The notes below the pieces were generated by a model. That model ran no database searches, was not told the origin of the DNA, and worked only from the letters and a program-made list of their open reading frames with translations. DNA of 21,257 nt from Pauljensenia sp. (GTDB lineage Bacteria; Actinomycetota; Actinomycetes; Actinomycetales; Actinomycetaceae): the NCBI GenBank assembly GCA_029983625.1, contig JASBZF010000016.1:1-21257 (forward strand), in the 5' to 3' direction. The position numbers and the translations under genes are program-made. Positions 7,341 to 14,131 of the stretch are shown here, in pieces (position 1 is the first letter of the stretch; the number at the start of each line of letters is the position of its first letter).

Positions 7341-7401
7341 CATTCCGCATATCGGGTCGCGCCCTCGTGTGAGGGTGTACTTCTACTTAGAAGGAACCGG
7401 A

Positions 7402-8910
7402 ATGGAATCCCTCATATCAGTAAAGAAGGTCTCGAAGACCTTTGCGGGCGTGCACGCGCTCAAGAACATCGACCTCGACATCGCGCCCGGCGAGATCCAC
7501 TGCCTCGCGGGCGAGAACGGCTCGGGCAAGTCAACCCTCATCAAAGTGATCTCCGGAGTCCACGAAGCCGACTCCGGCGTCATCGAGATCGACGGGCGCA
7601 CATGGACGAAACTGACGCCCCTGGATGCGATCGGCGCCGGCATCCAGGTGATCTACCAGGACTTCTCCGTCTTCCCGAACCTCACGGTCATGGAGAATCT
7701 CGCCCTCACGACCGAAGTCGCCGCAGGCCGCAAACTCGTCAACTGGAAGAGATTCCGGGCGATCGCTGAAGAAGCCGTCGCGAAAATCGGCTTCGCCGTC
7801 GACCTGGACGCCAAGGTCGGCGACCTGTCGGTGGCCGACAAGCAGCTCGTCGCCATCTGCCGCGCCCTCATGTCCGACGCGAAGCTCATCGTGATGGACG
7901 AACCGACCACGGCCCTCACCAAGCACGAGGTCGACGCCCTCTTCTCCATCATCAGCGAGCTCAAAGCCCGCGGGATCGCCATCCTCTTCGTCTCCCACAA
8001 GCTCGAAGAGGTCTTCGAGATCTCCGAGCGCTTCACGATCCTGCGCTCCGGCGAGAAGGTCATCACCTGCGACCGCGACGAACTCGATCGCCACAAGTTC
8101 GCCAAGTACATGACGGGCAAGGAGTTCGACGAAACCCGCTTCGAGGCCGACCGCGTCACCGACGAACCCGTCCTCGAAGTGAAGAACCTCTCCGCCCAAG
8201 GCGCATTCGAAGACGTCTCCTTCTCCCTCAAGGGCGGCGAGATCCTCGGCATCACGGGCCTACTCGGCTCCGGCCGCACCGAACTCGCCCTCGCGCTCTT
8301 CGGATCCCTCCCGACGTCCTCGGGAACGATCGCGGTCAACGGCGCGAAGGTCACCCTCTCGTCCGTTCAGGACGCCATCAAAGCCGGAATCGCCCTCGTC
8401 CCCGAAGACCGCCTCACCGAAGGGCTCTTCCTGACCCGATCCATCGGCGAGAACATCGTCATCTCCGAGCTCGACTCCTTCGCCGGCGCCCTCGGCGTCC
8501 TCGACAAGAAGAGGATCGAAGAGGAAGAAGCGCGCTGGGTCCGCGAACTCGAAGTCGCCACCCCGGACCACGAGAACGCCGTCAACACCCTCTCGGGCGG
8601 CAACCAGCAGAAGGTCGTCCTCGCGAAATGGCTCGCGACCAAGCCGGACGTCCTCATCCTCAACGGCCCGACCGTCGGCGTGGACATCGGTTCCAAATAC
8701 ACAATTCACTCGATTCTCCACAGCCTTGCCAAAGAGGGAATGGCGATCATCATCATCTCCGACGACATCGCCGAAGTCCTCACGAACTGCTCATCGGTCC
8801 TCATCATGCGCGGCGGCCGGATCTGCGAATCGATCGACCCCGCGACCACGAGCGAAGCCGAGCTCGGCGAACTCGTCTCCCGCGACGCCGCACCGGAAGG
8901 AGCGAAGTGA
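7402..8910 (+). CDS. sugar ABC transporter ATPase, two NBD domains (RbsA-like)
   Basis: A 502-residue cytoplasmic ATPase with two tandem nucleotide-binding domains, the usual form for CUT2 (ribose/rhamnose/AI-2) importers. Domain 1 has Walker A GENGSGKST at 37-45, signature LSVADKQLVAICRAL and Walker B LIVMDEPTTAL with Asp166-Glu167. Domain 2 has a degenerate Walker A (GLLGSGRTE at 286-294, Arg for Lys, normal for the family) and signature NTLSGGNQQKVVLAKWLA. Its Walker B reads LILNGPTVGVD, with Asn421-Gly422 where Asp-Glu is usual, so the second ATP site looks catalytically dead. ATG 7402 follows GAAGGAACC and begins at the family N-terminus. The stop is 1 bp before the next gene's ATG, indicating an operon with tight coupling. 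Confidence 0.88.
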   Translation: MESLISVKKVSKTFAGVHALKNIDLDIAPGEIHCLAGENGSGKSTLIKVISGVHEADSGVIEIDGRTWTKLTPLDAIGAGIQVIYQDFSVFPNLTVMENLALTTEVAAGRKLVNWKRFRAIAEEAVAKIGFAVDLDAKVGDLSVADKQLVAICRALMSDAKLIVMDEPTTALTKHEVDALFSIISELKARGIAILFVSHKLEEVFEISERFTILRSGEKVITCDRDELDRHKFAKYMTGKEFDETRFEADRVTDEPVLEVKNLSAQGAFEDVSFSLKGGEILGITGLLGSGRTELALALFGSLPTSSGTIAVNGAKVTLSSVQDAIKAGIALVPEDRLTEGLFLTRSIGENIVISELDSFAGALGVLDKKRIEEEEARWVRELEVATPDHENAVNTLSGGNQQKVVLAKWLATKPDVLILNGPTVGVDIGSKYTIHSILHSLAKEGMAIIIISDDIAEVLTNCSSVLIMRGGRICESIDPATTSEAELGELVSRDAAPEGAK

Positions 8911-8911
8911 A

Positions 8912-9919
8912 ATGACCTCCATGAAAACGAAGATCCTGCGCGCCAATGAATTCTGGGTCCTCCTCGTCATCATCGTCCTCGCCCTCGTCATCCAGATGAG
9001 AAGCGGGCAGTTCTTCTCGGCGAACAACATCGTCGACCTCGCCAACGCCATGGTCGTCCCCGGGCTCTTCGCCGTCGCCGCGCACCTCGTCCTCGTCTCG
9101 GGCGGGATCGACGTCTCCTTCCCCGCCCTCGCCTCGCTCGCGGTCTACGCGACGACGCGGATCCTCGTCGATCAGGGCTTCAACGGCCCGGTCATCGTGC
9201 CCTTCCTCCTCGCGATGCTCTTCGGCGCGCTCCTGGGAGCCTTCAACGGCCTCTTCACCTCGTGGCTCACCGTCCCGACGTTCATCATCACCCTGGGCAC
9301 GGCGAACGTCTTCTCCGGCTTCATGCAGGGCGCGCTCAACTCGGTGCAGATCCCGAACATCCCCCAATCGATGAAGGACTTCGGAGCCTCATCGCTCTTC
9401 ACCGTCACGAACCCCCAGTCCGGTTTGAAGTCGCAGATGCCCGTGAGTTTCCTGATCTTCGTCGCCGTCCTCGCGATCGCCTTCTTCATCACCCGGTACA
9501 CGATGTTCGGGCGGGGCATCTTCGCCCTCGGCGGCGACGAATCCGCCGCCGAACGCGCGGGATTCAAAGTCCGTCGCACGAAGTTCTGGCTCTACGTCAT
9601 CGTCGGCGTGATCGCCGCGCTCGCGGGGATGGTCCGCACCACCTCCATGGGCCAGATGCACCCGACGAACCTCCTCGGCATGGAGATGATGGTCATCGCC
9701 GCCGTCGTCCTCGGCGGCACGGCGATCACGGGCGGCACAGGTTCGCTCACGGGCGTCGTCCTCGGCACCCTCCTCATCGTCATCGTCCAGAACTCGATGA
9801 TCCTCACCGGCATCCCGACCTTCTGGCAGGGCTTCGCCCTCGGCCTTCTCATCATCGTTGGAACCGGCATTTCTGCCGTTCAGGTGGCAAAGGTACGGCG
9901 CCTTAGGGCAGCGGCGTGA
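8912..9919 (+). CDS. sugar ABC transporter permease 1 (CUT2 family)
   Basis: A 335-residue integral membrane protein that forms half of the translocation pore. About eight to ten hydrophobic segments are visible, starting with FWVLLVIIVLALVIQ. The CUT2 permease landmarks are LVLVSGGIDVSFPALASLAV, the LTVPTFIITLGTANVFSGF segment (about 120-140), and the cytoplasmic coupling region ALGGDESAAERAGFKVRRTK. The glycine-rich VVLGGTAITGGTGSLTGVVL lies near the end. The start ATG 8912 is preceded by GGAAGGAG; ATG 8921 is an alternative. It starts 1 bp after the ATPase stop. Together with the second permease it resembles the RhaP/RhaQ or LsrC/LsrD pair rather than the single RbsC. Confidence 0.87.
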   Translation: MTSMKTKILRANEFWVLLVIIVLALVIQMRSGQFFSANNIVDLANAMVVPGLFAVAAHLVLVSGGIDVSFPALASLAVYATTRILVDQGFNGPVIVPFLLAMLFGALLGAFNGLFTSWLTVPTFIITLGTANVFSGFMQGALNSVQIPNIPQSMKDFGASSLFTVTNPQSGLKSQMPVSFLIFVAVLAIAFFITRYTMFGRGIFALGGDESAAERAGFKVRRTKFWLYVIVGVIAALAGMVRTTSMGQMHPTNLLGMEMMVIAAVVLGGTAITGGTGSLTGVVLGTLLIVIVQNSMILTGIPTFWQGFALGLLIIVGTGISAVQVAKVRRLRAAA

Positions 9920-9933
9920 ATAGGAGAACACTC

Positions 9934-10983
9934 ATGAGCACTTCCACCACTCCCGCGCGCAAGCGGATCTCGATGCCGTCCTTCCTGGCGAAGGACACGT
10001 ACATGACGAGGCTCATCCTCATCCTCGTCCTCCTGCTCATCTTCTTCGCGATCGTGCGACCGGGGCCCTTCTTCGCCCTGCGCACATGGCAGTCGATGGC
10101 GATCCAATTCCCCGAATTCGGCCTCATGGCCCTGGGGGTCATGCTCACGATGTTCACCGGCGGCATCGACCTGTCTGCGGTGTCCATCGCTAACGTGACC
10201 TCGATCTGCACGGCGCTGGTGCTGCGAGCGATGCTCACCGGGGACGCGAGCGCATCCTCAATGAGCATGGCCGTCGTCATCGCACTCGCCATCGCCCTCA
10301 TCGTCGGATCCGTCTTCGGCGCGTTCAACGGCTTCCTCGTGTCCGTGCTCAGGATCCCCCCGATCCTGGCGACCCTCGGAACGATGGAGCTCTTCGGCGG
10401 CATCGCGATCATCCTCACCGAAGGCAAGCCGGTCTCCGGCATCCCCGACGCCTACGGCGCGGTCTTCGCCGCGCGCCTCGGCTTCATCCCGATGCCCCTC
10501 ATCATCTTCATCGTGTGCGCGACCGTCGTCGGCCTCATCCTCACCCTCACCGGCTTCGGCACGAAGATCCTCCTCATTGGGGCGAACGAGACCGCCGCCC
10601 ACTTCTCGGGTCTGAAGATCAGGAGCCTGCTCATGAGGACTTACATGCTCTCAGGCATCATGGGGGCGATGGCCGGCCTCGTGATGCTCGCGAACTACAA
10701 CTCAGCGAAGGCCGACTACGGGGCGAGCTACACGCTGCTCACGGTCCTCATCGCCGTCCTCGGCGGCGTGAACCCCAACGGCGGCAAGGGCCGGATCGCC
10801 GGCGTCATCCTGGCGGTCGTCATGCTCCAGGTCCTCTCATCGGGCCTCAACATGTTCCCGAACATCTCCAACTTCTACCGAGCACTCATCTGGGGCGGCG
10901 TCCTCTTCGTCGTCATCTGCGCAAATGAAATGAAGGGCAGGAACCCGCTGGCGCGTTTCCTCCCGGGAAGGAAGACCCGATGA
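9934..10983 (+). CDS. sugar ABC transporter permease 2 (CUT2 family)
   Basis: A 349-residue membrane protein, the second pore subunit. It has a charged N-terminus, then about eight to ten hydrophobic segments beginning with LILILVLLLIFFAIV. Family landmarks are MLTMFTGGIDLSAVSIANVT, VLRIPPILATLGTMELFGG, the coupling helix LIGANETAAHFSGLKIRSLL and TVLIAVLGGVNPNGGKGRIA. ATG 9934 is preferred because AGGAG lies at 9922-9926 with good spacing; an earlier GTG at 9916 overlaps the previous stop and lacks a site. Its stop overlaps the next start as ATGA, so the isomerase is translationally coupled. Confidence 0.86.
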   Translation: MSTSTTPARKRISMPSFLAKDTYMTRLILILVLLLIFFAIVRPGPFFALRTWQSMAIQFPEFGLMALGVMLTMFTGGIDLSAVSIANVTSICTALVLRAMLTGDASASSMSMAVVIALAIALIVGSVFGAFNGFLVSVLRIPPILATLGTMELFGGIAIILTEGKPVSGIPDAYGAVFAARLGFIPMPLIIFIVCATVVGLILTLTGFGTKILLIGANETAAHFSGLKIRSLLMRTYMLSGIMGAMAGLVMLANYNSAKADYGASYTLLTVLIAVLGGVNPNGGKGRIAGVILAVVMLQVLSSGLNMFPNISNFYRALIWGGVLFVVICANEMKGRNPLARFLPGRKTR

Positions 10984-11543
10984 AAACAGTGAGGAGCAAG
11001 CACGTCGTCGTCGGCGCCGACTTCGCGGGATTCCCCCTCAAAGAGGCCGTGAAAGCCCACCTGCAAGAACGCGGATGGACGGTTACGGATCTCACCACAG
11101 ACATTGAGGTATGTCCGATGTATCACCGTGTTGGCTTCGCTCTCGGGGCCAAGATTGCCGAGGGCGAATTTGAAAGAGCCCTCGCGTTCTGCGGAACGGG
11201 CATGGGGATCCACATCGCCGCATCGAAGGTCCCGCACGTTCATGCTGCCGTGTGTGAGACGGTGCCTGCGGCGAAGCGAGCCGCAGCGGCGAACAATGCG
11301 AACCTGCTGGCCATGGGGTCCTTCTACGTCGCGCCCCCGACGGCCATGGCGATGGCCGACGCCTTCCTCGAATCCGAGCTCGGCACGGGCTACGAAAACT
11401 GGGACGGCTTCTACGAGTACCACCGCATCGGCTACGACGAATGCGAGAACTTCGATTACGAGGCCTACAAGGCGAACGGCTTCGAGGTGCCGAATCCGCA
11501 GTCGGCCGTCCTGGCGGCGCAACCGAAGGGTCTCGCGTACTGA
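10980..11543 (+). CDS. RpiB/LacA/LacB-family sugar-phosphate isomerase, divergent
   Basis: A 187-residue member of the RpiB/LacAB aldose-ketose phosphate isomerases. The N-terminus VVVGADFAGFPLKEAVKAHL matches the family's nucleotide-like fold. The active-site loop AFCGTGMGIHIAASK carries the conserved Cys71, and AVCET and LLAMGSFYV follow. Compared with E. coli RpiB, the DHxGF histidine is Phe15, and by my alignment the HNDTN histidine is replaced by Ala104 (AANNAN). A C-terminal extension of about 40 residues (NWDGFYEYHRIGYDE onward) exceeds the usual length of about 150. The gene overlaps the permease by ATGA and ends the operon. With the kinase it would isomerise the sugar phosphate, but the substitutions make plain ribose-5-phosphate isomerase activity uncertain; erythrulose-phosphate or hexose-phosphate isomerases are other options. 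Confidence 0.8.
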   Translation: MKTVRSKHVVVGADFAGFPLKEAVKAHLQERGWTVTDLTTDIEVCPMYHRVGFALGAKIAEGEFERALAFCGTGMGIHIAASKVPHVHAAVCETVPAAKRAAAANNANLLAMGSFYVAPPTAMAMADAFLESELGTGYENWDGFYEYHRIGYDECENFDYEAYKANGFEVPNPQSAVLAAQPKGLAY

Positions 11544-11563
11544 AGCCGAGCCCGAGCCGCATG

Positions 11564-11601
11564 AGGAGGGGCGCCCCCGTTGATCCGGGAGCGCCCCTCC
11601 T
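11564..11601. terminator. bidirectional hairpin between convergent isomerase and lacI genes
   Basis: AGGAGGGGCGC (11564-11574) and GCGCCCCTCCT (11591-11601) form a perfect 11-bp stem, extendable inward by CCC/GGG after one mismatch. It lies exactly between two converging genes (stops at 11543 and 11608). No U-tract is present on either strand, as is common for actinobacterial terminators. Confidence 0.7.
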
Positions 11602-11607
11602 GGCCTC

Positions 11608-12639
11608 TCAGTCCCGCGGTCCCCCGGTGGATTCGCGGACGATGAGCTCGCCCTTGACCGCGAACCTGTGCGCGGCCCCGCCCTCGTGCCCCTCGTCCGA
11701 CAAGAGCAGCTCGACCCCCAGGCGCGCGATCTCCGCGAGCGGCTGGCGCAGCGTCGTCACCGAAGGGCGCATGAACTGAGCGAACTGGATGTCGTCGAAT
11801 CCGGTGACCATGACGTCTTCGGGGATGCGCATCCCGCGGTGGCGCAGCTCGGTGATCGCGCCGATCGCGAGGAGGTCGTTGAGACAGACGACCGCGTCCC
11901 AACGGCTCCCCCTGGTCAAGAGCGAGGCGATCGCCTCGCGGGCCGACTCGACGGAGAAGGAGCACTCGACGACGTCGGCTTCGCTCAAGCGCATCCCGAA
12001 CTCATCGGCCGCCGCCCGTGCCTCGCGCACACGCGTGACGGAGGACAGGTCGGAACCGGTGTTGGAGAGCATCGCGATCCGTGAAGCGCCCAGGCTCTGA
12101 AGATGGGCGAGGACCGTGCGGATGCCGTGACGGTCGTCCACGCCGACCATCGGCAGCTCCGGCAGCTGAACCGCCCGATCGAGCTGGACGGAGCGGACCA
12201 GGGACGAGGTCCGCTCAACCGCCGGGGTGGAGAAGGACTCGTGGCAGGGAATGATGATGAGACCATCGACTTGACCGCTTTCGAATCCTCGCAGCTGGGC
12301 GTCCTCTTTGCTCAGTGACATTTGCGAATCGGATAGGAGGAGTGCGAGCCCACGTTCGGCGAGCCTGTGTTCGACTTGGATGACGAGTTCCATAAAGAAG
12401 GGGTTCGCGATTGAGGGGACAACCATCCCGATCTGTCCGGTCTTGGACAGTCTGAGTGAGCGGGCAACGGGATTTACCTGATATCCCAGGTGCTTAGCGA
12501 TCTCGCAGACACGATCGCGAGTCTGGGCGCTGATGAGTTCTGATCCGCGACCGAGGGCGCGGGAAGCGGTGGAGACGGACACTCCTGCCGCACGTGCAAC
12601 GTCAACGAGTCGCGGTCGGGGAGGTTCGGCCTTACTCAC
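11608..12639 (-). CDS. LacI-family transcriptional regulator of the transport cassette
   Basis: A 343-residue DNA-binding repressor. The N-terminal helix-turn-helix LVDVARAAGVSVSTASRALG (11-30) is followed by the hinge GYQVNPVARSLRLSKT. The ligand domain begins IGMVVPSIANPFFMELV and contains GLIIIPC, VGVDD, CLNDLLAIGAI and VMVTGFDDIQFAQF. It should sense a sugar or sugar phosphate and control the transport operon it faces convergently. Operator-like sites occur at 6040-6053, 12728-12741 and near 4931. The start is GTG 12639. Composition changes inside the gene: the C-terminal part is about 73% GC in one counted line (11701-11760), but the N-terminal part is about 53% (12361-12420). This suggests a recombination junction within the gene. 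Confidence 0.87.
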   Translation of the reverse strand: MSKAEPPRPRLVDVARAAGVSVSTASRALGRGSELISAQTRDRVCEIAKHLGYQVNPVARSLRLSKTGQIGMVVPSIANPFFMELVIQVEHRLAERGLALLLSDSQMSLSKEDAQLRGFESGQVDGLIIIPCHESFSTPAVERTSSLVRSVQLDRAVQLPELPMVGVDDRHGIRTVLAHLQSLGASRIAMLSNTGSDLSSVTRVREARAAADEFGMRLSEADVVECSFSVESAREAIASLLTRGSRWDAVVCLNDLLAIGAITELRHRGMRIPEDVMVTGFDDIQFAQFMRPSVTTLRQPLAEIARLGVELLLSDEGHEGGAAHRFAVKGELIVRESTGGPRD

Positions 12640-12669
12640 ATCGTCAGTCTACTTTGCCGAGGCAGGCAT

Positions 12670-12743
12670 CTGGCTTCTTGAGCGGGATCGAGAAGAAGCC
12701 CTTGCCGGAGTCTTGAAGAAAGGTGATTGATAACGATTGCACA
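12670..12743 (+). repeat. 74-bp direct repeat, right copy
   Basis: Same orientation as 5982-6055 with one mismatch. It includes the operator-like TGATAACGATTGCA at 12728-12741, upstream of the lacI start at 12639 when read on the minus strand. The flanking sequences on both sides are unrelated to those of the left copy. Confidence 0.95.
12671..12730 (+). pseudogene. orphan 3' fragment of ribokinase
   Basis: Nineteen codons (WLLERDREEALAGVLKKGD) and the stop of the ribokinase, without the rest of the gene. It can be read as the tail of a longer plus-strand frame from 12533, but that frame is antisense to the lacI N-terminus and is not protein-like. It is a duplicated gene end, not a gene. Confidence 0.9.
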
Positions 12744-12810
12744 GTGGAAGGTATGAGTCTCCCAATACGGCGTGACGCATATCTGCTGAGGCGTTTCGCT
12801 GAAGAGCTTT

Positions 12811-14052
12811 TCAGACAATCCAGGCCATAGGGTCGTCAACGAGACGCTGAAGGATCCTATGTGCGGCACCTTTCACTGCGAGATGACGTGAATGAGGAAC
12901 AAGTTCGATTCGCGGACGCGACCACGCGGCCTGGAGGACGCGCGTTTCGATTTCTTGCGCTGCGGGTTCAACCAGCCATTCGCCAAGCTCAGCGACAACG
13001 CCGCCAAGAAGAACAAGGGGAATATCCACTGCGTTGATCACTGCTGAAAGACAGCGTCCGAGCGCTGCACCACCTTCTGTGAGGGCGTTAATAGTAGCGA
13101 GGTCGCCTGCACGTGCTGAAGCTTTCACCTCCTCAACTGTGGTGTCACGTCCCAGTCCTGCGCGTTGTCCAAGGGCACGCAGACCGAGGTATGCCTCAAG
13201 GCAGCCGGTGGCTCCGCACGAGCACAGAGGACCGTCAGGGTCTGCGCAGATGTGCCCGATTTCGCCTGACCATCCTCGCGCTCCACTGACAGGACGGTGA
13301 TCGACGACAATGCCGGCGCCGATACCGACCTCACCGGAAACGTAGATGAAAGAGGGAGGCCCGGAAGGGACACCGGGGAGGGGGTGAGCGACCGCGAATG
13401 CTGCGAGGTCAGCTTCGTTAGCGACAATCGCGGGGTGAACGTGAGCAAGGGGAGACAAGAGGACATTGAGTGGGATGTCCTTCCAGCCAAGGTTTGGGGC
13501 GAGGGCGAGGGAGCGTGGAGAAACGAGGCCGGGAAGAGCCAGGCCGGAGCCGAGGAAAAGAGCTCCTTCCGGTAAAGAAGTGGCGAGGAGTTGGTGTGCC
13601 GCTTCAGCGAGGCGGGTCATTGTGTGAAGGGGGTCAGATCCGGCGAAGTCAGATTCGATACGTTCGGCGGCGATTTCCTGTCCGGCGAGATCAATAAGGA
13701 CGAGGTCAAGGCCGGAGATGTTGACTTCAAGGCCGAGGGCGACCGCCCTTTCGGGCGTAGGGATGAGGCGGTGAGCGGGCCGCCCTCGTTTTCCTGTTGT
13801 GGGTTCGATTTCTGTGACAAGTCCGGCGCTGATGAGTTCGTCAATGAGACGGGAAATGGTGGCGCGAGTGATCCCTGTGGTCTGGGAGATGTCGGATCTG
13901 GAGATCTGTCCGGGTGCGGCGAGGATCTGACGCAGGCAAAGGGAAAGGTTCAGTGCACGTAGGCTCTCGGCTTTGACGCCGTTCATGGCGCGTTCGGAGG
14001 GTTTAAGGGGGGAGCGCTGCGCGACTGTGCGTCGATGATGCTCGGCTTTCAT
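12811..14052 (-). CDS. xylR: ROK-family xylose repressor (XylR-like)
   Basis: A 413-residue ROK regulator. The N-terminal winged helix (about 45-85) contains ISRSDISQTTGITRATISRL and IDELISAGLVTE, followed by the GKRGRPAHRL linker typical of NagC/XylR proteins. The ROK domain follows, with GLEVNISGLDLVLIDLAG, the sugar-kinase-like EVGIGAGIVVD, and the zinc/ROK signature GWSGEIGHICADPDGPLCSC ending GATGCLEAYLG (His and three Cys). It is transcribed away from xylA with a 79-bp shared control region, the standard arrangement for repression of xylose genes relieved by xylose. The start may be ATG 14052 or the later ATG 13986 (MNGVKAESLR). Its 3' end lies 67 bp from the right direct repeat, so it would abut the ribokinase gene if the cassette were absent. 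Confidence 0.85.
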   Translation of the reverse strand: MKAEHHRRTVAQRSPLKPSERAMNGVKAESLRALNLSLCLRQILAAPGQISRSDISQTTGITRATISRLIDELISAGLVTEIEPTTGKRGRPAHRLIPTPERAVALGLEVNISGLDLVLIDLAGQEIAAERIESDFAGSDPLHTMTRLAEAAHQLLATSLPEGALFLGSGLALPGLVSPRSLALAPNLGWKDIPLNVLLSPLAHVHPAIVANEADLAAFAVAHPLPGVPSGPPSFIYVSGEVGIGAGIVVDHRPVSGARGWSGEIGHICADPDGPLCSCGATGCLEAYLGLRALGQRAGLGRDTTVEEVKASARAGDLATINALTEGGAALGRCLSAVINAVDIPLVLLGGVVAELGEWLVEPAAQEIETRVLQAAWSRPRIELVPHSRHLAVKGAAHRILQRLVDDPMAWIV

Positions 14053-14131
14053 AGCTTGACTCTAGCCTACCCCAACGACTAACTTTTTCTTCACAACAAA
14101 ATCATTGTGGATTCGTTCAGGAGAGGCACCC
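14053..14131. promoter_or_regulatory. xylR-xylA divergent control region
   Basis: This 79-bp gap must hold both promoters. A weak plus-strand pair TTGACT (14056-14061) and TAACTT (14080-14085) has 18-bp spacing. The stretch 14079-14105 loosely resembles the Gram-positive XylR operator, with T-rich left and A-rich right parts around TTCACAACAAA, but its symmetry is imperfect. AGGAGAGG at 14119-14126 is the xylA ribosome site. Confidence 0.4.

Larger units (their letters stand above)
6056..12669. mobile_element. candidate inserted sugar-transport cassette between 74-bp direct repeats
   Basis: The block holds binding protein, ATPase, two permeases, an RpiB-like isomerase and a LacI regulator. 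It is bounded by direct repeats derived from the ribokinase 3' end. Hand counts of single 60-base lines give about 72% GC inside (9121-9180, 11701-11760) against about 50% in the ribokinase (5461-5520). No transposase, integrase or terminal inverted repeat is present, so the mechanism is unknown. Homologous recombination with circular or transformed DNA, or integrase-driven entry with later loss of the integrase, would both fit. Confidence 0.5.

Noticed and set aside
6206..7372. Long open frames (388 aa plus strand, 329 aa minus strand) over the binding-protein gene
   Set aside because: They are Arg/His/Pro- or Asp/Gly/Val-rich shadow translations caused by high GC; the 6258-7301 frame has a lipobox, a ribosome site and family motifs.
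7402..10983. Classical rbsABC ribose operon naming
   Set aside because: Two separate permeases and a RhaS/LsrB-like binding protein do not match the single-permease ribose system, so specific rbs symbols were not assigned to the transporter genes.
12533..12730. Plus-strand ORF ending in a ribokinase-like tail
   Set aside because: Its first part is antisense to the lacI N-terminus and only the last 19 codons are meaningful, as a copied ribokinase end.
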